Shown: positions 26,659-34,398 of the stretch, piece after piece
Layout of the letters: every line of letters starts with the position of its first letter
How positions within the stretch are numbered: position 1 is the stretch's first letter
Assembly (NCBI GenBank): GCA_029255105.1
Contig: JAQWWH010000026.1
Location: forward strand, 1-55,283
DNA: 55,283 bases
Source of the DNA: Flavimaricola sp.
Lineage (GTDB): Bacteria > Pseudomonadota > Alphaproteobacteria > Rhodobacterales > Rhodobacteraceae
Direction of reading: 5' to 3'
Notes under the pieces: generated by a model
Database searches by the model: none
Told to the model about the DNA's origin: nothing
What the model saw: the letters and a program-made list of their open reading frames with translations, nothing else
Position numbers and translations under genes: made by a program

Positions 26659-27429
26659 ATGGCTGAAATCAATACGATCCGACCAGCGGCCGGCATTCGC
26701 ACGGCCGCGATCGACGAAGGGCTTCGCGCCCACATGAACAAAGTCTACGGCACCATGTCCGTAGGCATGCTGATCACCGCGCTTGCGTCCTGGTCTATGG
26801 CTGGTCTGTCGGTCTCCGACGCGCCCACCGCCTACCAGATTGGTGCAGACCGTTACCTGACCGACTTCGGCTACGCCCTCTTTGCGTCGCCGCTTAAGTG
26901 GGTCGTGATGTTCCTGCCGCTGGTCATGGTGTTTGCCTTTGGCGCCATCATCAACCGGATTTCAGCTGCTGGCGCGCAACTGTTCTTCTACACCTTTGCT
27001 CTGGCGATGGGTGTGTCGATCAGTTGGATCTTTCTGGTGTTCACCGGCATGTCGATCGTTCAGGTGTTCCTGATCACGGCCATCGCCTTTGCAGGCCTGT
27101 CGCTTTACGGCTACACGACCAAGAAGGACCTGTCGGCCTGGGGCACCTTCCTGATCATGGGCGTGATCGGCCTGATTGTCGCGTCGATCGTGAACATCTT
27201 CCTCCAGTCGCCCGCGATCATGTTCGCGGTGTCGATCCTGGGTGTTCTGATCTTTGCGGGCCTGACCGCCTATGACACCCAGAAGATCAAGACCGACTAC
27301 ATCGCTCATGCTGCGCATGGCGATCAGGAGTGGTTGGGCAAGGCCGCCATCATGGGCGCGCTGAACCTCTACCTCGACTTTATCAACATGTTCATGTTCC
27401 TCCTCCAGCTGTTCGGCAATCGCGAATAA
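26659..27429 (+). CDS. Bax inhibitor-1/YccA family membrane protein
   Basis: A 256-residue integral membrane protein of about seven helices. The family pattern is clear: HMNKVYGTMSVGMLITAL at the start of helix 1, ITAIAFAGLSLYGYTTKKDLSAWG in the centre, then AGLTAYDTQKIKTDY and the last helix LNLYLDFINMFMFLLQLFGNR. Bacterial members are calcium-leak channels or modulators of the FtsH protease (YccA). Two Asp residues near the end (TAYDT and YLDFIN) form the pH-sensing pair in structural models. The strong GGAGG site lies in the pairing leader; a clear terminator follows. Confidence 0.92.
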   Translation: MAEINTIRPAAGIRTAAIDEGLRAHMNKVYGTMSVGMLITALASWSMAGLSVSDAPTAYQIGADRYLTDFGYALFASPLKWVVMFLPLVMVFAFGAIINRISAAGAQLFFYTFALAMGVSISWIFLVFTGMSIVQVFLITAIAFAGLSLYGYTTKKDLSAWGTFLIMGVIGLIVASIVNIFLQSPAIMFAVSILGVLIFAGLTAYDTQKIKTDYIAHAAHGDQEWLGKAAIMGALNLYLDFINMFMFLLQLFGNRE

Positions 27430-27451
27430 TCTTTCGAGGACGAGTAGTGGG

Positions 27452-27482
27452 AAGGGCCGGTGGAAACGCCGGCCCTTTTTTT
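27452..27482 (+). terminator. Rho-independent terminator of the Bax-inhibitor gene
   Basis: GGGCCGG pairs with CCGGCCC around an eight-base loop, flanked by AA and followed by a run of seven T. It sits 23 bases behind the stop codon. Confidence 0.9.
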
Positions 27483-27502
27483 GTTTCCTCACGAAGGTTG
27501 AG

Positions 27503-27543
27503 GGGGCGGAGCCTCCGGCGGGAATATTTATTGCAAGAAAAAG
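27503..27543 (+). repeat. Dispersed intergenic element, copy d
   Basis: GGCGGAGCCTCCGGCGGGA then ATATTTATTGCAAGAAAAAG. It shares the CCTCCGGCGGGA half with copy a but diverges after TATTT. It lies between the terminator and the convergent GNAT gene. Confidence 0.55.
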
Positions 27544-27556
27544 GCCTTTGCCCCCG

Positions 27557-28048
27557 CTATAGGTCCCGGCGCATGTCGATCGCGGGAAAGGCGATGCCGG
27601 GGCCAAGCGGGACGGTGACGTCCCCGAGCCTTGTGAAGCCGAGCGCGGCATAGAAGGGCTCTGCCGTGCGGGTTGAGGTGCAATGCATCCATGTCATACC
27701 GGCCGCGCGGGCGGCCTCCATGACATGTCCAAGCAGGGCTGTGCCGACACCCCGCCTCGTCTGCCTGTCGTCTGTGACAACGTGCCGGACATTCGCCCGG
27801 CCCGGCGTGCTGCCGCCCCGCCCCGGGATTGCTGCCGTCCACCCGCCAGCGGCAATCAGCGTTTCACCATCTTCCACTACGTAGTAGGTCCCGCAGGTCA
27901 CAAGGCGTGGCTGCGCCCGGGCGATGAGAGGGATTGCAGTGACCAGGATCGACGGCGCGTAGTCGTGTTTGAGAAGCCGGGGATAAGCCCGCGACAGCAG
28001 CGCGTCTATTGCAGTGATGTCAGCGCGGGTGGCCACCCGGATCAGCAT
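27557..28048 (-). CDS. GNAT-family N-acetyltransferase
   Basis: A 163-residue acetyltransferase. The acetyl-CoA site is visible as RHVVTDDRQTRRGVGTALLGHVMEAARAAG (residues about 88-117, with the RRGVGTAL pyrophosphate loop), and motif B as FYAALGFTRLGDV. The substrate cannot be named. Its start overlaps the stop of the small gene at 28042 by seven bases, so the two are probably translated together. Confidence 0.85.
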   Translation of the reverse strand: MLIRVATRADITAIDALLSRAYPRLLKHDYAPSILVTAIPLIARAQPRLVTCGTYYVVEDGETLIAAGGWTAAIPGRGGSTPGRANVRHVVTDDRQTRRGVGTALLGHVMEAARAAGMTWMHCTSTRTAEPFYAALGFTRLGDVTVPLGPGIAFPAIDMRRDL

Positions 28049-28338
28049 GCCCCTGCCCCCCAGCGTAGGTCATAGACAAGGGATTTGTCGCCCTTGCGGC
28101 TGACCCAGGCACCCTGCGGCGGGCGGCCGTTTTGCAAGGTGCGCGGCGTGCTGAAGGACATGCCCGCGGGCTCTCCTGCGGCGTCGGGGGCGATCCAGCC
28201 CCAGGCCGGGTGCCATTGGATCCAAAGATCGGCATCGTCCCGCCGGTAGGCCAGCTTGCCATGGCGGCTGCCCTGGGCGGTGAAGTGATAGACATGCCCA
28301 TCAGCGGGGCGGGTCAGGGTGAAATGGGTGAGCGGCAT
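28042..28338 (-). CDS. Small conserved-looking protein of unknown function
   Basis: A 98-residue soluble protein I do not recognise. It is rich in aromatic residues (YHFTAQG, WIQWHPAWGWIAP, WVSRKGDKSLVYDLRW) with a His/Asp pattern but no signal peptide, membrane helix or metal motif. Codon use matches its neighbours, and the gene overlaps the GNAT start by seven bases, which supports it being real. It may be a partner of the acetyltransferase, but that is position only. Confidence 0.6.
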   Translation of the reverse strand: MPLTHFTLTRPADGHVYHFTAQGSRHGKLAYRRDDADLWIQWHPAWGWIAPDAAGEPAGMSFSTPRTLQNGRPPQGAWVSRKGDKSLVYDLRWGAGAC

Positions 28339-28379
28339 TGCGAGGGCTCCTGATCAGACGATGCGGAGCGCGCCAATGA

Positions 28380-28416
28380 CAAAGGCCGCGCTCCGGTATG
28401 CGGGGCGCGGCCTTTG
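28380..28416 (-). terminator. Terminator-like hairpin behind rpmG
   Basis: Twelve exact pairs: CAAAGGCCGCGC at 28380-28391 with GCGCGGCCTTTG at 28405-28416 around a 13-base loop. On the rpmG strand CCTTTGTCATT follows, a weak T-rich end. It begins 26 bases past the rpmG stop. Confidence 0.75.
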
Positions 28417-28441
28417 TGGGCTGTTACTTGGGTGGCTGACC

Positions 28442-28609
28442 TTACTTGATCTTGCCTTCCTTGTATTCCACATGCTTGCGCACCACGGGGTCGTATTTAC
28501 GTACCGACATCTTTTCGGTCATCGTGCGTGCATTTTTCTTGGTCACGTAGAAGTGGCCTGTGCCTGCGGTGGAGTTCAGGCGGATTTTGATTGTGGTAGG
28601 CTTCGCCAT
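28442..28609 (-). CDS. rpmG: 50S ribosomal protein L33
   Basis: A 55-residue basic protein, [20 protein letters not shown] onward, ending [13 protein letters not shown], the standard alphaproteobacterial L33. It lacks the Cys pairs of zinc-binding L33, so it is the zinc-independent form. AGGAG precedes ATG 28609. A terminator hairpin follows at 28380-28416 and the RNase P RNA gene lies 108 bases upstream on the same strand. Confidence 0.95.
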   Translation of the reverse strand: MAKPTTIKIRLNSTAGTGHFYVTKKNARTMTEKMSVRKYDPVVRKHVEYKEGKIK

Positions 28610-28716
28610 GGTCGTCGTCTCCTGCTCGCGGGCCTGACAGCGGCACATCGCGTGAAATCTCTGTGAAGTCGCCTTTTACCTTCCCCGCCCCCCGTGTCAA
28701 CTGCAAAGGGCGGGAA

Positions 28717-29110
28717 ATGCGCGGATGGCCTGTAAGCCGGATTTTGTCCCCCGGTGTTTCCCCCGGTTGGATGACCATTCCTCTGAACGCCCTGTTACCA
28801 GTGCGCCTCTAGCTGCCAACCCGGGCCTCATCGGGTCAAGCGTCCCTGCGAGGATATCGTTTCCGATCACACCCGCCCGAAGCCCCTATTTGGCATTGCT
28901 CCCGGTGGGGCTTGCCGTGCCGCTTTGGTTACCCATCGCGCGGTGGGCTCTTACCCCACCGTTTCACCTTTTCCCTGCATGCAGGGTAGTCTGTTCTCTG
29001 TGGCGCTTTCCCTGGGGTTGCCCCCGCCGGGCATTACCCGGCACCGTGCTTTGTGGAGTCCGGACTTTCCTCGGACGTTGCCGCCCGCGGCCATCCAGCC
29101 ATCCGCGCGA
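28717..29110 (-). ncRNA. rnpB: RNase P RNA, bacterial class A
   Basis: Catalytic RNA that trims tRNA 5' ends. The minus strand has the conserved start GAGGAAAGTCCGGACTCC (29056-29073) and the P4-region GAAACGGTGGGGTAAGAGCCC. The 3' end carries GGCTTACAGGCCATCC. P1 is formed by GCGCGGATGGC near 29098-29108 and GCCATCCGCGC near 28719-28729, which fixes both ends within a few bases. The length of about 394 is normal for alphaproteobacteria. Confidence 0.96.
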
Positions 29111-29118
29111 CGCCTAGC

Positions 29119-29829
29119 TTAGGCCTGTCTGCCCCCCCGGTCAACGGGGAAACGCTGTGCCAGGTTCCGCGCGGCGGCAAGATCGTCGGCCCCGGCCGGC
29201 CCTATGGCCCAGGGCCGGAACCGCAGGCGGAAGGCTGCCAGCGCCAGTGCCGGGTCGAGATCTGGTGCATAGCCGATGGTTGCCAGGGCCAGGTCGAGCG
29301 GCAGATCCGAGGCCGCCGCCGTCACCGCATCCGGCCAGATGGACAGCCCTTGCAGGGCCAACCGCCGCCAGTCGAACCGGGGACCGGGATCCCCTTTGCG
29401 CGACGGTGCCATGTCGGAATGGGCGATGACTCGCTCTGGCCGAATGTCCCGGCGCGCCAAAATGTCGGCCAGCAACATTTCGAGCGCGGTCATCTGGGCT
29501 GCCGCAAAGGGCGTCCCGCCGGTGTTGGCCAGTTCGATCCCGATGGACCGGGAGTTGACGTCGGTGACACTTCCCCATTGGCCCGCACCTGCATGCCAAG
29601 CCCGCAACACCTCGGGCACCAGTCGCAGGATGGCGCCGTCGGGTCCGATCAGGTAGTGGGCGGAGACTTCGTAGGCCGGATCACACAGCCGCTCAGCCGC
29701 CGCGATGACGCTGACCATGGCGGTGTAATGCAGGACGACCATGTCAGGGAGCGCCCCGCCCCGCCGATCCCCGCAATTGGGAGAGGGTCGGTCGGTCAGC
29801 GGGAGGCCGGTTTCGTCAGCCCCGGCCAA
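29119..29829 (-). CDS. N-acetylmuramoyl-L-alanine amidase (AmiD-like, amidase_2)
   Basis: A 236-residue enzyme with the zinc-amidase fold: MVVLHYTAM (first His), AHYLIGPDGAILRLV, SIGIELANTGG (Glu) and VIAHSDMAPSRKGDPGPRFDW (second His and Asp). It cleaves the MurNAc-L-Ala bond of peptidoglycan or of recycled muropeptides. No signal peptide is visible, so a cytosolic AmpD-like role is more likely than periplasmic. A C-terminal tail of about 60 residues resembles the AmiD/AmpD helical extension. The upstream lipoprotein gene overlaps its start by 14 bases. Confidence 0.88.
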   Translation of the reverse strand: MAGADETGLPLTDRPSPNCGDRRGGALPDMVVLHYTAMVSVIAAAERLCDPAYEVSAHYLIGPDGAILRLVPEVLRAWHAGAGQWGSVTDVNSRSIGIELANTGGTPFAAAQMTALEMLLADILARRDIRPERVIAHSDMAPSRKGDPGPRFDWRRLALQGLSIWPDAVTAAASDLPLDLALATIGYAPDLDPALALAAFRLRFRPWAIGPAGADDLAAARNLAQRFPVDRGGRQA

Positions 29830-30607
29830 CGGCGATCAGGAAGGGCGCCGGGTCCCAGCCACAGGCAAAGCCGTCGCCATCGGGGTCAAGCCCGCGGGGA
29901 TCCCGTTCCGGTCCGCCCCGGGACAGAAAATCGCGCTGCGCCTCGTCGGGCGAGCGGTAAGAGGCGCAGTTGCGCTGAAACTTGCCCTGGGGGTCGATCA
30001 CCAAAAGCGACCGGCTGTACCACTCCTGCCCTTTGCGGTTCGGGGCGTTCAGGGCGTATTCGACGATATTAGGACCGACGTTGCCGTCACGTTGCGGCAG
30101 GGCGGTTGGCTGGATGACCTGATAGGCCGCCTGCTGCTGCTCGCGCAGGGCGGCGTCGTCCTCGATGCCGCGTTCGCTTGCCACGGCCTCAAAGCTTTGT
30201 TCATCGGAGATACCGGTAGAGGCAATCTGGACCGGCACGGCGTTGCTGGGACTTGCCTGCACACCGGTTGTTCGGTTGGGATCAAAGGTCGATCCGATGG
30301 TTCCCGCCGCGATGGGCGTGCCAGAGCCGATCCCTGCAGCGGCAAGATCAGAAGTGGGGATGCCACCTAGCGGAGTTGTCTGGGTCGGCTCAGTCAAGCC
30401 GGAAGTCAAACCGGCTGTCGGAACGATGGGTTGGCCGCCGGGCAAGGGCCTGGCCGAGCCGTTCAGGAGCGCCTCGCGGCGCGCCCTTTCAATCTCGTAC
30501 TGGCTGTAGGGGGAATAACCGACACCCGCACCGCTGTCGGGCACCTGCTGGGCGCAGCCCACCAGGGTCAAGGCGGTCAATCCTGCCAGTACTATGCGAT
30601 ACATCAA
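29816..30607 (-). CDS. Lipoprotein with C-terminal excalibur-like calcium-binding motif
   Basis: A 263-residue protein. The signal ends in a lipobox (LTALTLVGC, Cys18). The middle is low-complexity, rich in Pro, Thr and Gly, and probably disordered. The C-terminal 60 residues include YSRSLLVIDPQGKFQRNC and DPDGDGFACGWDPAPF, an excalibur-type Asp-rich loop with a partner Cys. Function is unknown; the pairing with a peptidoglycan amidase (14-base overlap) hints at envelope work. ATG 30607 is followed directly by a second ATG, equally usable. Confidence 0.75.
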   Translation of the reverse strand: MMYRIVLAGLTALTLVGCAQQVPDSGAGVGYSPYSQYEIERARREALLNGSARPLPGGQPIVPTAGLTSGLTEPTQTTPLGGIPTSDLAAAGIGSGTPIAAGTIGSTFDPNRTTGVQASPSNAVPVQIASTGISDEQSFEAVASERGIEDDAALREQQQAAYQVIQPTALPQRDGNVGPNIVEYALNAPNRKGQEWYSRSLLVIDPQGKFQRNCASYRSPDEAQRDFLSRGGPERDPRGLDPDGDGFACGWDPAPFLIAVGRG

Positions 30608-30653
30608 AGAAGCCTTGCCCCGTAGACCGGTCTAATCCTGAGTTTCGAGGTCC

Positions 30654-32135
30654 TTACCACCACTTGGCTGGCTTGGCCACAAATTGCGATGCACGTTCCA
30701 GTGCGTAGGCGGTGTTGAGCAGATCACCCTCTTCCCAAGGCCGCCCGATCAGTTGCAGACCCAGAGGCAGCCCATTGGCATCCAGCCCCGCAGGCACGCT
30801 GATGCCGGGCAGACCGGCCAGGTTCACCGTCACGGTGAACACGTCGTTAAGGTACATCTGCACCGGATCGGCGTCCGTCATTTCGCCCAGACCGAAGGCC
30901 GCCGAAGGCGTGGCCGGGGTCAGGATCGCGTCGATACCCTGATCAAAGACCTGATCGAAATCCCGTTTGATCAGGGCGCGGACCTTGCGGGCGCGGTTGT
31001 AGTAGGCGTCGTAAAAGCCTGCCGACAGAACATAAGTGCCGACCATGACCCGGCGCTGCACTTCGGGACCAAAGCCTTCGGCGCGGGTCTTTTCGTACAT
31101 CTCGGTGATGCCATCGCCCTGGGCCAGCTTGGCCCGGTGACCAAAGCGCACCCCGTCGTAGCGGGCAAGGTTCGACGAGGCCTCGGCGGGCGCAATGACG
31201 TAGTAGGCGGGCAAGGCGTATTTTGTGTGGGGCAGAGTGATATCGACGATCTCGGCGCCTGCGTCCCGCAGCATGTCCTGACCCTTGGCCCAGAGTGCCT
31301 CGATCTCGTCGGGCATCCCGTCCATGCGGTATTCCTTGGGGATGCCGATCTTTTTGCCCCGGATGTCACCGGTCAGCATGGCTTCGAAATCGGGGACGGC
31401 CAGTTCGGCGGAGGTCGAATCCTTGGGGTCGTGCCCGGACATGGCGGTCATCATGATGGCCGCGTCGCGTACATCCTTGGTCATCGGTCCCGCCTGATCG
31501 AGGGAGGAGGCAAAGGCCACAATCCCCCAGCGCGACACGCGCCCATAGGTCGGCTTGATCCCGGTGATGCCGACAAAGGCAGCGGGCTGGCGGATTGATC
31601 CGCCGGTATCCGTCCCGGTCGCGGCAAGGCACAGGTCCGCCGCCACGGCCGAGGCAGAGCCGCCGGACGACCCGCCGGGTGTCAGTTGCCGGTCGTCAAT
31701 CTTCCACGGGTTGACAGCATTGCCATAGACGGAGGTTTCATTGGACGACCCCATGGCGAATTCGTCCATGTTCAGCTTGCCCAGCATAACCGCGCCGGCA
31801 TCGAACAATTGGGTGGTCACGGTCGATTCGTACTCGGGCCGGAACCCTTCAAGGATGCGGCTGGCCGCCTGCGAAGGCACACCCTTGGTGCAGAACAGGT
31901 CCTTGATCCCCAAAGGAATGCCGCACAGGTCCGGGGCATCGCCTGCCTTGATCCGGGCATCCGCAGCCGTCGCCTGGGCGCGGGCGATGTCTGGCGTGTG
32001 ATGGACAAAGGCGTTCAGGGCCCCTGCCCCGTCAATCTCGGTCAGGCAGGCCTCGGTCAGTTCGACCGCCGTCACCTCTCCCTTGCGCAGGGCATCGCGG
32101 GCGGCAGAAATCGTGAGTTTGGACAGATCGCTCAT
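30654..32135 (-). CDS. gatA: Glutamyl-tRNA(Gln) amidotransferase subunit A
   Basis: A 493-residue amidase that makes ammonia for Gln-tRNA (and often Asn-tRNA) synthesis from misacylated tRNA. The Ser-cisSer-Lys triad is visible: [11 protein letters not shown] (Lys), [18 protein letters not shown] and [18 protein letters not shown]. Start overlaps the gatC stop by four bases, so gatC-gatA is one operon. gatB is not in the window. Confidence 0.96.
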   Translation of the reverse strand: MSDLSKLTISAARDALRKGEVTAVELTEACLTEIDGAGALNAFVHHTPDIARAQATAADARIKAGDAPDLCGIPLGIKDLFCTKGVPSQAASRILEGFRPEYESTVTTQLFDAGAVMLGKLNMDEFAMGSSNETSVYGNAVNPWKIDDRQLTPGGSSGGSASAVAADLCLAATGTDTGGSIRQPAAFVGITGIKPTYGRVSRWGIVAFASSLDQAGPMTKDVRDAAIMMTAMSGHDPKDSTSAELAVPDFEAMLTGDIRGKKIGIPKEYRMDGMPDEIEALWAKGQDMLRDAGAEIVDITLPHTKYALPAYYVIAPAEASSNLARYDGVRFGHRAKLAQGDGITEMYEKTRAEGFGPEVQRRVMVGTYVLSAGFYDAYYNRARKVRALIKRDFDQVFDQGIDAILTPATPSAAFGLGEMTDADPVQMYLNDVFTVTVNLAGLPGISVPAGLDANGLPLGLQLIGRPWEEGDLLNTAYALERASQFVAKPAKWW

Positions 32136-32419
32136 TCCACCACCTTCGGCACGGCAAAGAAGCCCTCGCGGGCATCGGGGGCATTCTTGAGAACCGCGGC
32201 TTGCTGGTTCCCGTCGGTCACCACATCCTCGCGCCTCTTCAGGCGCATGGGGGTGACAGAGGTCATCGGCTCGACCCCGTCGACGTCCACTTCGTTGAGC
32301 TGTTCGATAAAGCCCAGAATGGTGCTGAATTCCTTGGCCAGCGCGGGCAGGGCCGCGTCCTCGACCTTGATGCGGGCAAGTTTGGCCACCCGGCGGGCGG
32401 TGCCTTCGTCGATCGACAT
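32132..32419 (-). CDS. gatC: Glutamyl-tRNA(Gln) amidotransferase subunit C
   Basis: A 95-residue protein that stabilises GatA and Gat[46 protein letters not shown] and [10 protein letters not shown]-like [12 protein letters not shown] all match the family, as does the C-terminal FFAVPKVVE. It precedes gatA with an ATGA overlap. Confidence 0.95.
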   Translation of the reverse strand: MSIDEGTARRVAKLARIKVEDAALPALAKEFSTILGFIEQLNEVDVDGVEPMTSVTPMRLKRREDVVTDGNQQAAVLKNAPDAREGFFAVPKVVE

Positions 32420-32452
32420 GGGGCGTCTCCGGTTCTCGTTCAGCCTTGGCGT

Positions 32453-33109
32453 TTACCGCCCCCTTGGGCCATGGGCAAGCACCGGACGTCGATAAGTCTC
32501 AAGGACGACCACGAACATCACAGCATTCAGCAAATGCCACAGGAAATGGGTGCCAATTGGCAAGGTTTCGCACACGGCCAGATCAAGGGACCGGACCGAA
32601 ATAGACACCGCCAAAATGGCCGCCGCCACCGCCAGCCCCTGAGCGACCCCCGGCGCCCTGCGGCGCAGACCAAGGGCATAGGCGATCAGGGCCAGCGGTA
32701 CGGTCCAGTAAAAGTCCGAGATCGACAGGAACGGAACGCTGTCAAGAATCGGGACAACAAGGGCGGCATAGGGCAGATAGAGAACTGTCCCCAGAAGCGC
32801 CGCCCAAAGCGGCCAGCCCAGCACATCGCGGTTGAGGGCGAAAAGGTAGACTAGGATAAACACCCCGATGGGCGCGCTGTCCGCCGCCCCGGCCCAGGCG
32901 GTGGCCGTGGTGTGAAACAAAAAGCTGCCGATGGCGATCAGGGCCAGAATAAAGCTCAGGACCCGGCCCATCGCGCTGCCCTGCATTCGCTGCCAATAGA
33001 TCAACGCAACCAGAAGGTAGCCAAGATTGGTCACCGCATTCAGCGGCTCTGACCAAAAGGCAAAGTCGGTGCGTTCGCAGTAGGCGTCGATCTTTTGCAT
33101 CCAGTCCAT
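32453..33109 (-). CDS. Ceramidase-domain (alkaline ceramidase-like) membrane protein
   Basis: A 218-residue protein with about seven helices. The metal-site residues of the CREST/alkaline ceramidase family are seen: the Glu-Asn-Asn stretch [12 protein letters not shown] in the N-terminus, [12 protein letters not shown] (Ser and His), ADSAPIGVF (Asp) and [10 protein letters not shown] (His-x-x-x-His). Eukaryotic relatives hydrolyse ceramide; the bacterial substrate is not known. It is 34 bases upstream of gatC and may share its transcript, though no functional link is evident. Confidence 0.8.
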   Translation of the reverse strand: MDWMQKIDAYCERTDFAFWSEPLNAVTNLGYLLVALIYWQRMQGSAMGRVLSFILALIAIGSFLFHTTATAWAGAADSAPIGVFILVYLFALNRDVLGWPLWAALLGTVLYLPYAALVVPILDSVPFLSISDFYWTVPLALIAYALGLRRRAPGVAQGLAVAAAILAVSISVRSLDLAVCETLPIGTHFLWHLLNAVMFVVVLETYRRPVLAHGPRGR

Positions 33110-33166
33110 GGTGCGACCCTTCCTGTTTGACCTATGATTGCCACATCATCATGAACGGAGCATCCC

Positions 33167-33856
33167 ATGAGACTGACCTGGCTTGGACATTCCAGTTTTC
33201 GGCTTGAGATAGGCGGGCAGGTCCTGCTGATCGACCCCTGGTTCACCGGCAACCCCGTCTTTCCTGCGGATCGCAAGGATGAGGCGATCGCGGGTGTCAC
33301 CCATATCCTTGTGACCCATGGCCACGGGGACCATGCCGCCGACACACCCAGCCTCGCCAAGGCGCTGGATATCCCTGTGATCTGTTGCCATGAGCTGTCG
33401 GAAATCTGGGGGGCCGAGGGTCTCAAGGCCCGGGGGATGGGCAAAGGCGGCACACAGATTCTGGGCGAGGTTGCGGTGACGATGGTCAATGCCTCGCACT
33501 CGGCCTCTGCCGACTTTACCGGCGTTCCGACGGCGGCAGGCAGCGAGGCGGGCTTTATGATCGCAGGCGAAGGCCATGTGATCTATGTGACCGGCGACAC
33601 CGACATCATGGCCGATATGGACTGGATGGGGGATTACCACAAACCCGACATCGGCATCCTGTGTTGCGGCGGGCACTACACAATGGACATCGACCGGGCC
33701 GCCTATGCCGCCAAACGGTATTTCAACTTTCAGACGGTCATTCCCTGCCATTACAAGACGTTCCCCCTGCTGGCCCAATCCGCACAGCCCCTCGCCGACG
33801 CCCTGCCCGGTGTGAAGGTGCTGATGCCCGAGGTGATGGAGACGGTCGCGCTTTAG
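33167..33856 (+). CDS. UPF0173 metal-dependent hydrolase (metallo-beta-lactamase fold)
   Basis: A 229-residue protein. The ligands THGHGDHAAD (His-x-His-x-Asp-His), a CHEL His, YVTGDTDIM (Asp) and a late HYKTFP His follow the MBL fold order. MRLTWLGHSSFRLE at the start is the UPF0173 signature. Substrate unknown. The stop codon overlaps the convergent soxG stop by four bases. Divergent from the ceramidase-like gene (57-base gap). Confidence 0.88.
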   Translation: MRLTWLGHSSFRLEIGGQVLLIDPWFTGNPVFPADRKDEAIAGVTHILVTHGHGDHAADTPSLAKALDIPVICCHELSEIWGAEGLKARGMGKGGTQILGEVAVTMVNASHSASADFTGVPTAAGSEAGFMIAGEGHVIYVTGDTDIMADMDWMGDYHKPDIGILCCGGHYTMDIDRAAYAAKRYFNFQTVIPCHYKTFPLLAQSAQPLADALPGVKVLMPEVMETVAL

Positions 33857-34398
33857 ACCAGATCCCGCGCGGCCACCGCTTTGGCCGCCCCTCCAATGTC
33901 ATGCACCAAGGTCTGGGCCATGGAACGCATGACCATGACCTCAAAGGCAGCGTCGCCCACCCGCGTGACGCTGGCCATCATATGGGCAACCATGGTGCGG
34001 GCGGTCTGACCGACGGGAAAGGCCGTTGCGCGCAGGTCCAGCGGCACAAGGCGGGCAAGAACCGCCTCAACAGCCGGGCCTTCGACCCGCAACACGGCAT
34101 TGGCGCCGGTCTGATCGGTCTGCGCCGCCCCCTCAAGGTCCGGCAAGGCCGCCCCCATCACAAGCGCCCTGCCCCGGCCAACCCAAAGGGCGCGGGCCTC
34201 GCCTTTGCGATCCATCCGGCCCACCTTGGGCATGCCCAGCCCGACGGCGGCTTTCAGCGCCTTGGACACAGCGGTCTGCTTGCCCTTGAAGGGCGCCACC
34301 GAGGTTACGGGTCCGGTTTCCACCTCTGACAGGGTAAGGCCGCCAACCTCAACCGGGACCAGCCCGGCCAACGGGCTCTTTGCAATCAGCCTAGCCAC
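33853..34398 (-). CDS. soxG: Sarcosine oxidase, gamma subunit
   Basis: A 181-residue subunit of the heterotetrameric sarcosine oxidase, which oxidatively demethylates sarcosine to glycine and passes the methyl group to tetrahydrofolate. Sequence such as AKSPLAGLVPVEVGGLTLSEVE and LDLRATAFPVGQTARTMVAHM is typical. The GTG at 34398 was chosen because it gives the normal 181-residue length and overlaps the soxA end by eight bases; an ORF start far upstream would lie inside soxA. Confidence 0.88.
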   Translation of the reverse strand: MARLIAKSPLAGLVPVEVGGLTLSEVETGPVTSVAPFKGKQTAVSKALKAAVGLGMPKVGRMDRKGEARALWVGRGRALVMGAALPDLEGAAQTDQTGANAVLRVEGPAVEAVLARLVPLDLRATAFPVGQTARTMVAHMMASVTRVGDAAFEVMVMRSMAQTLVHDIGGAAKAVAARDLV

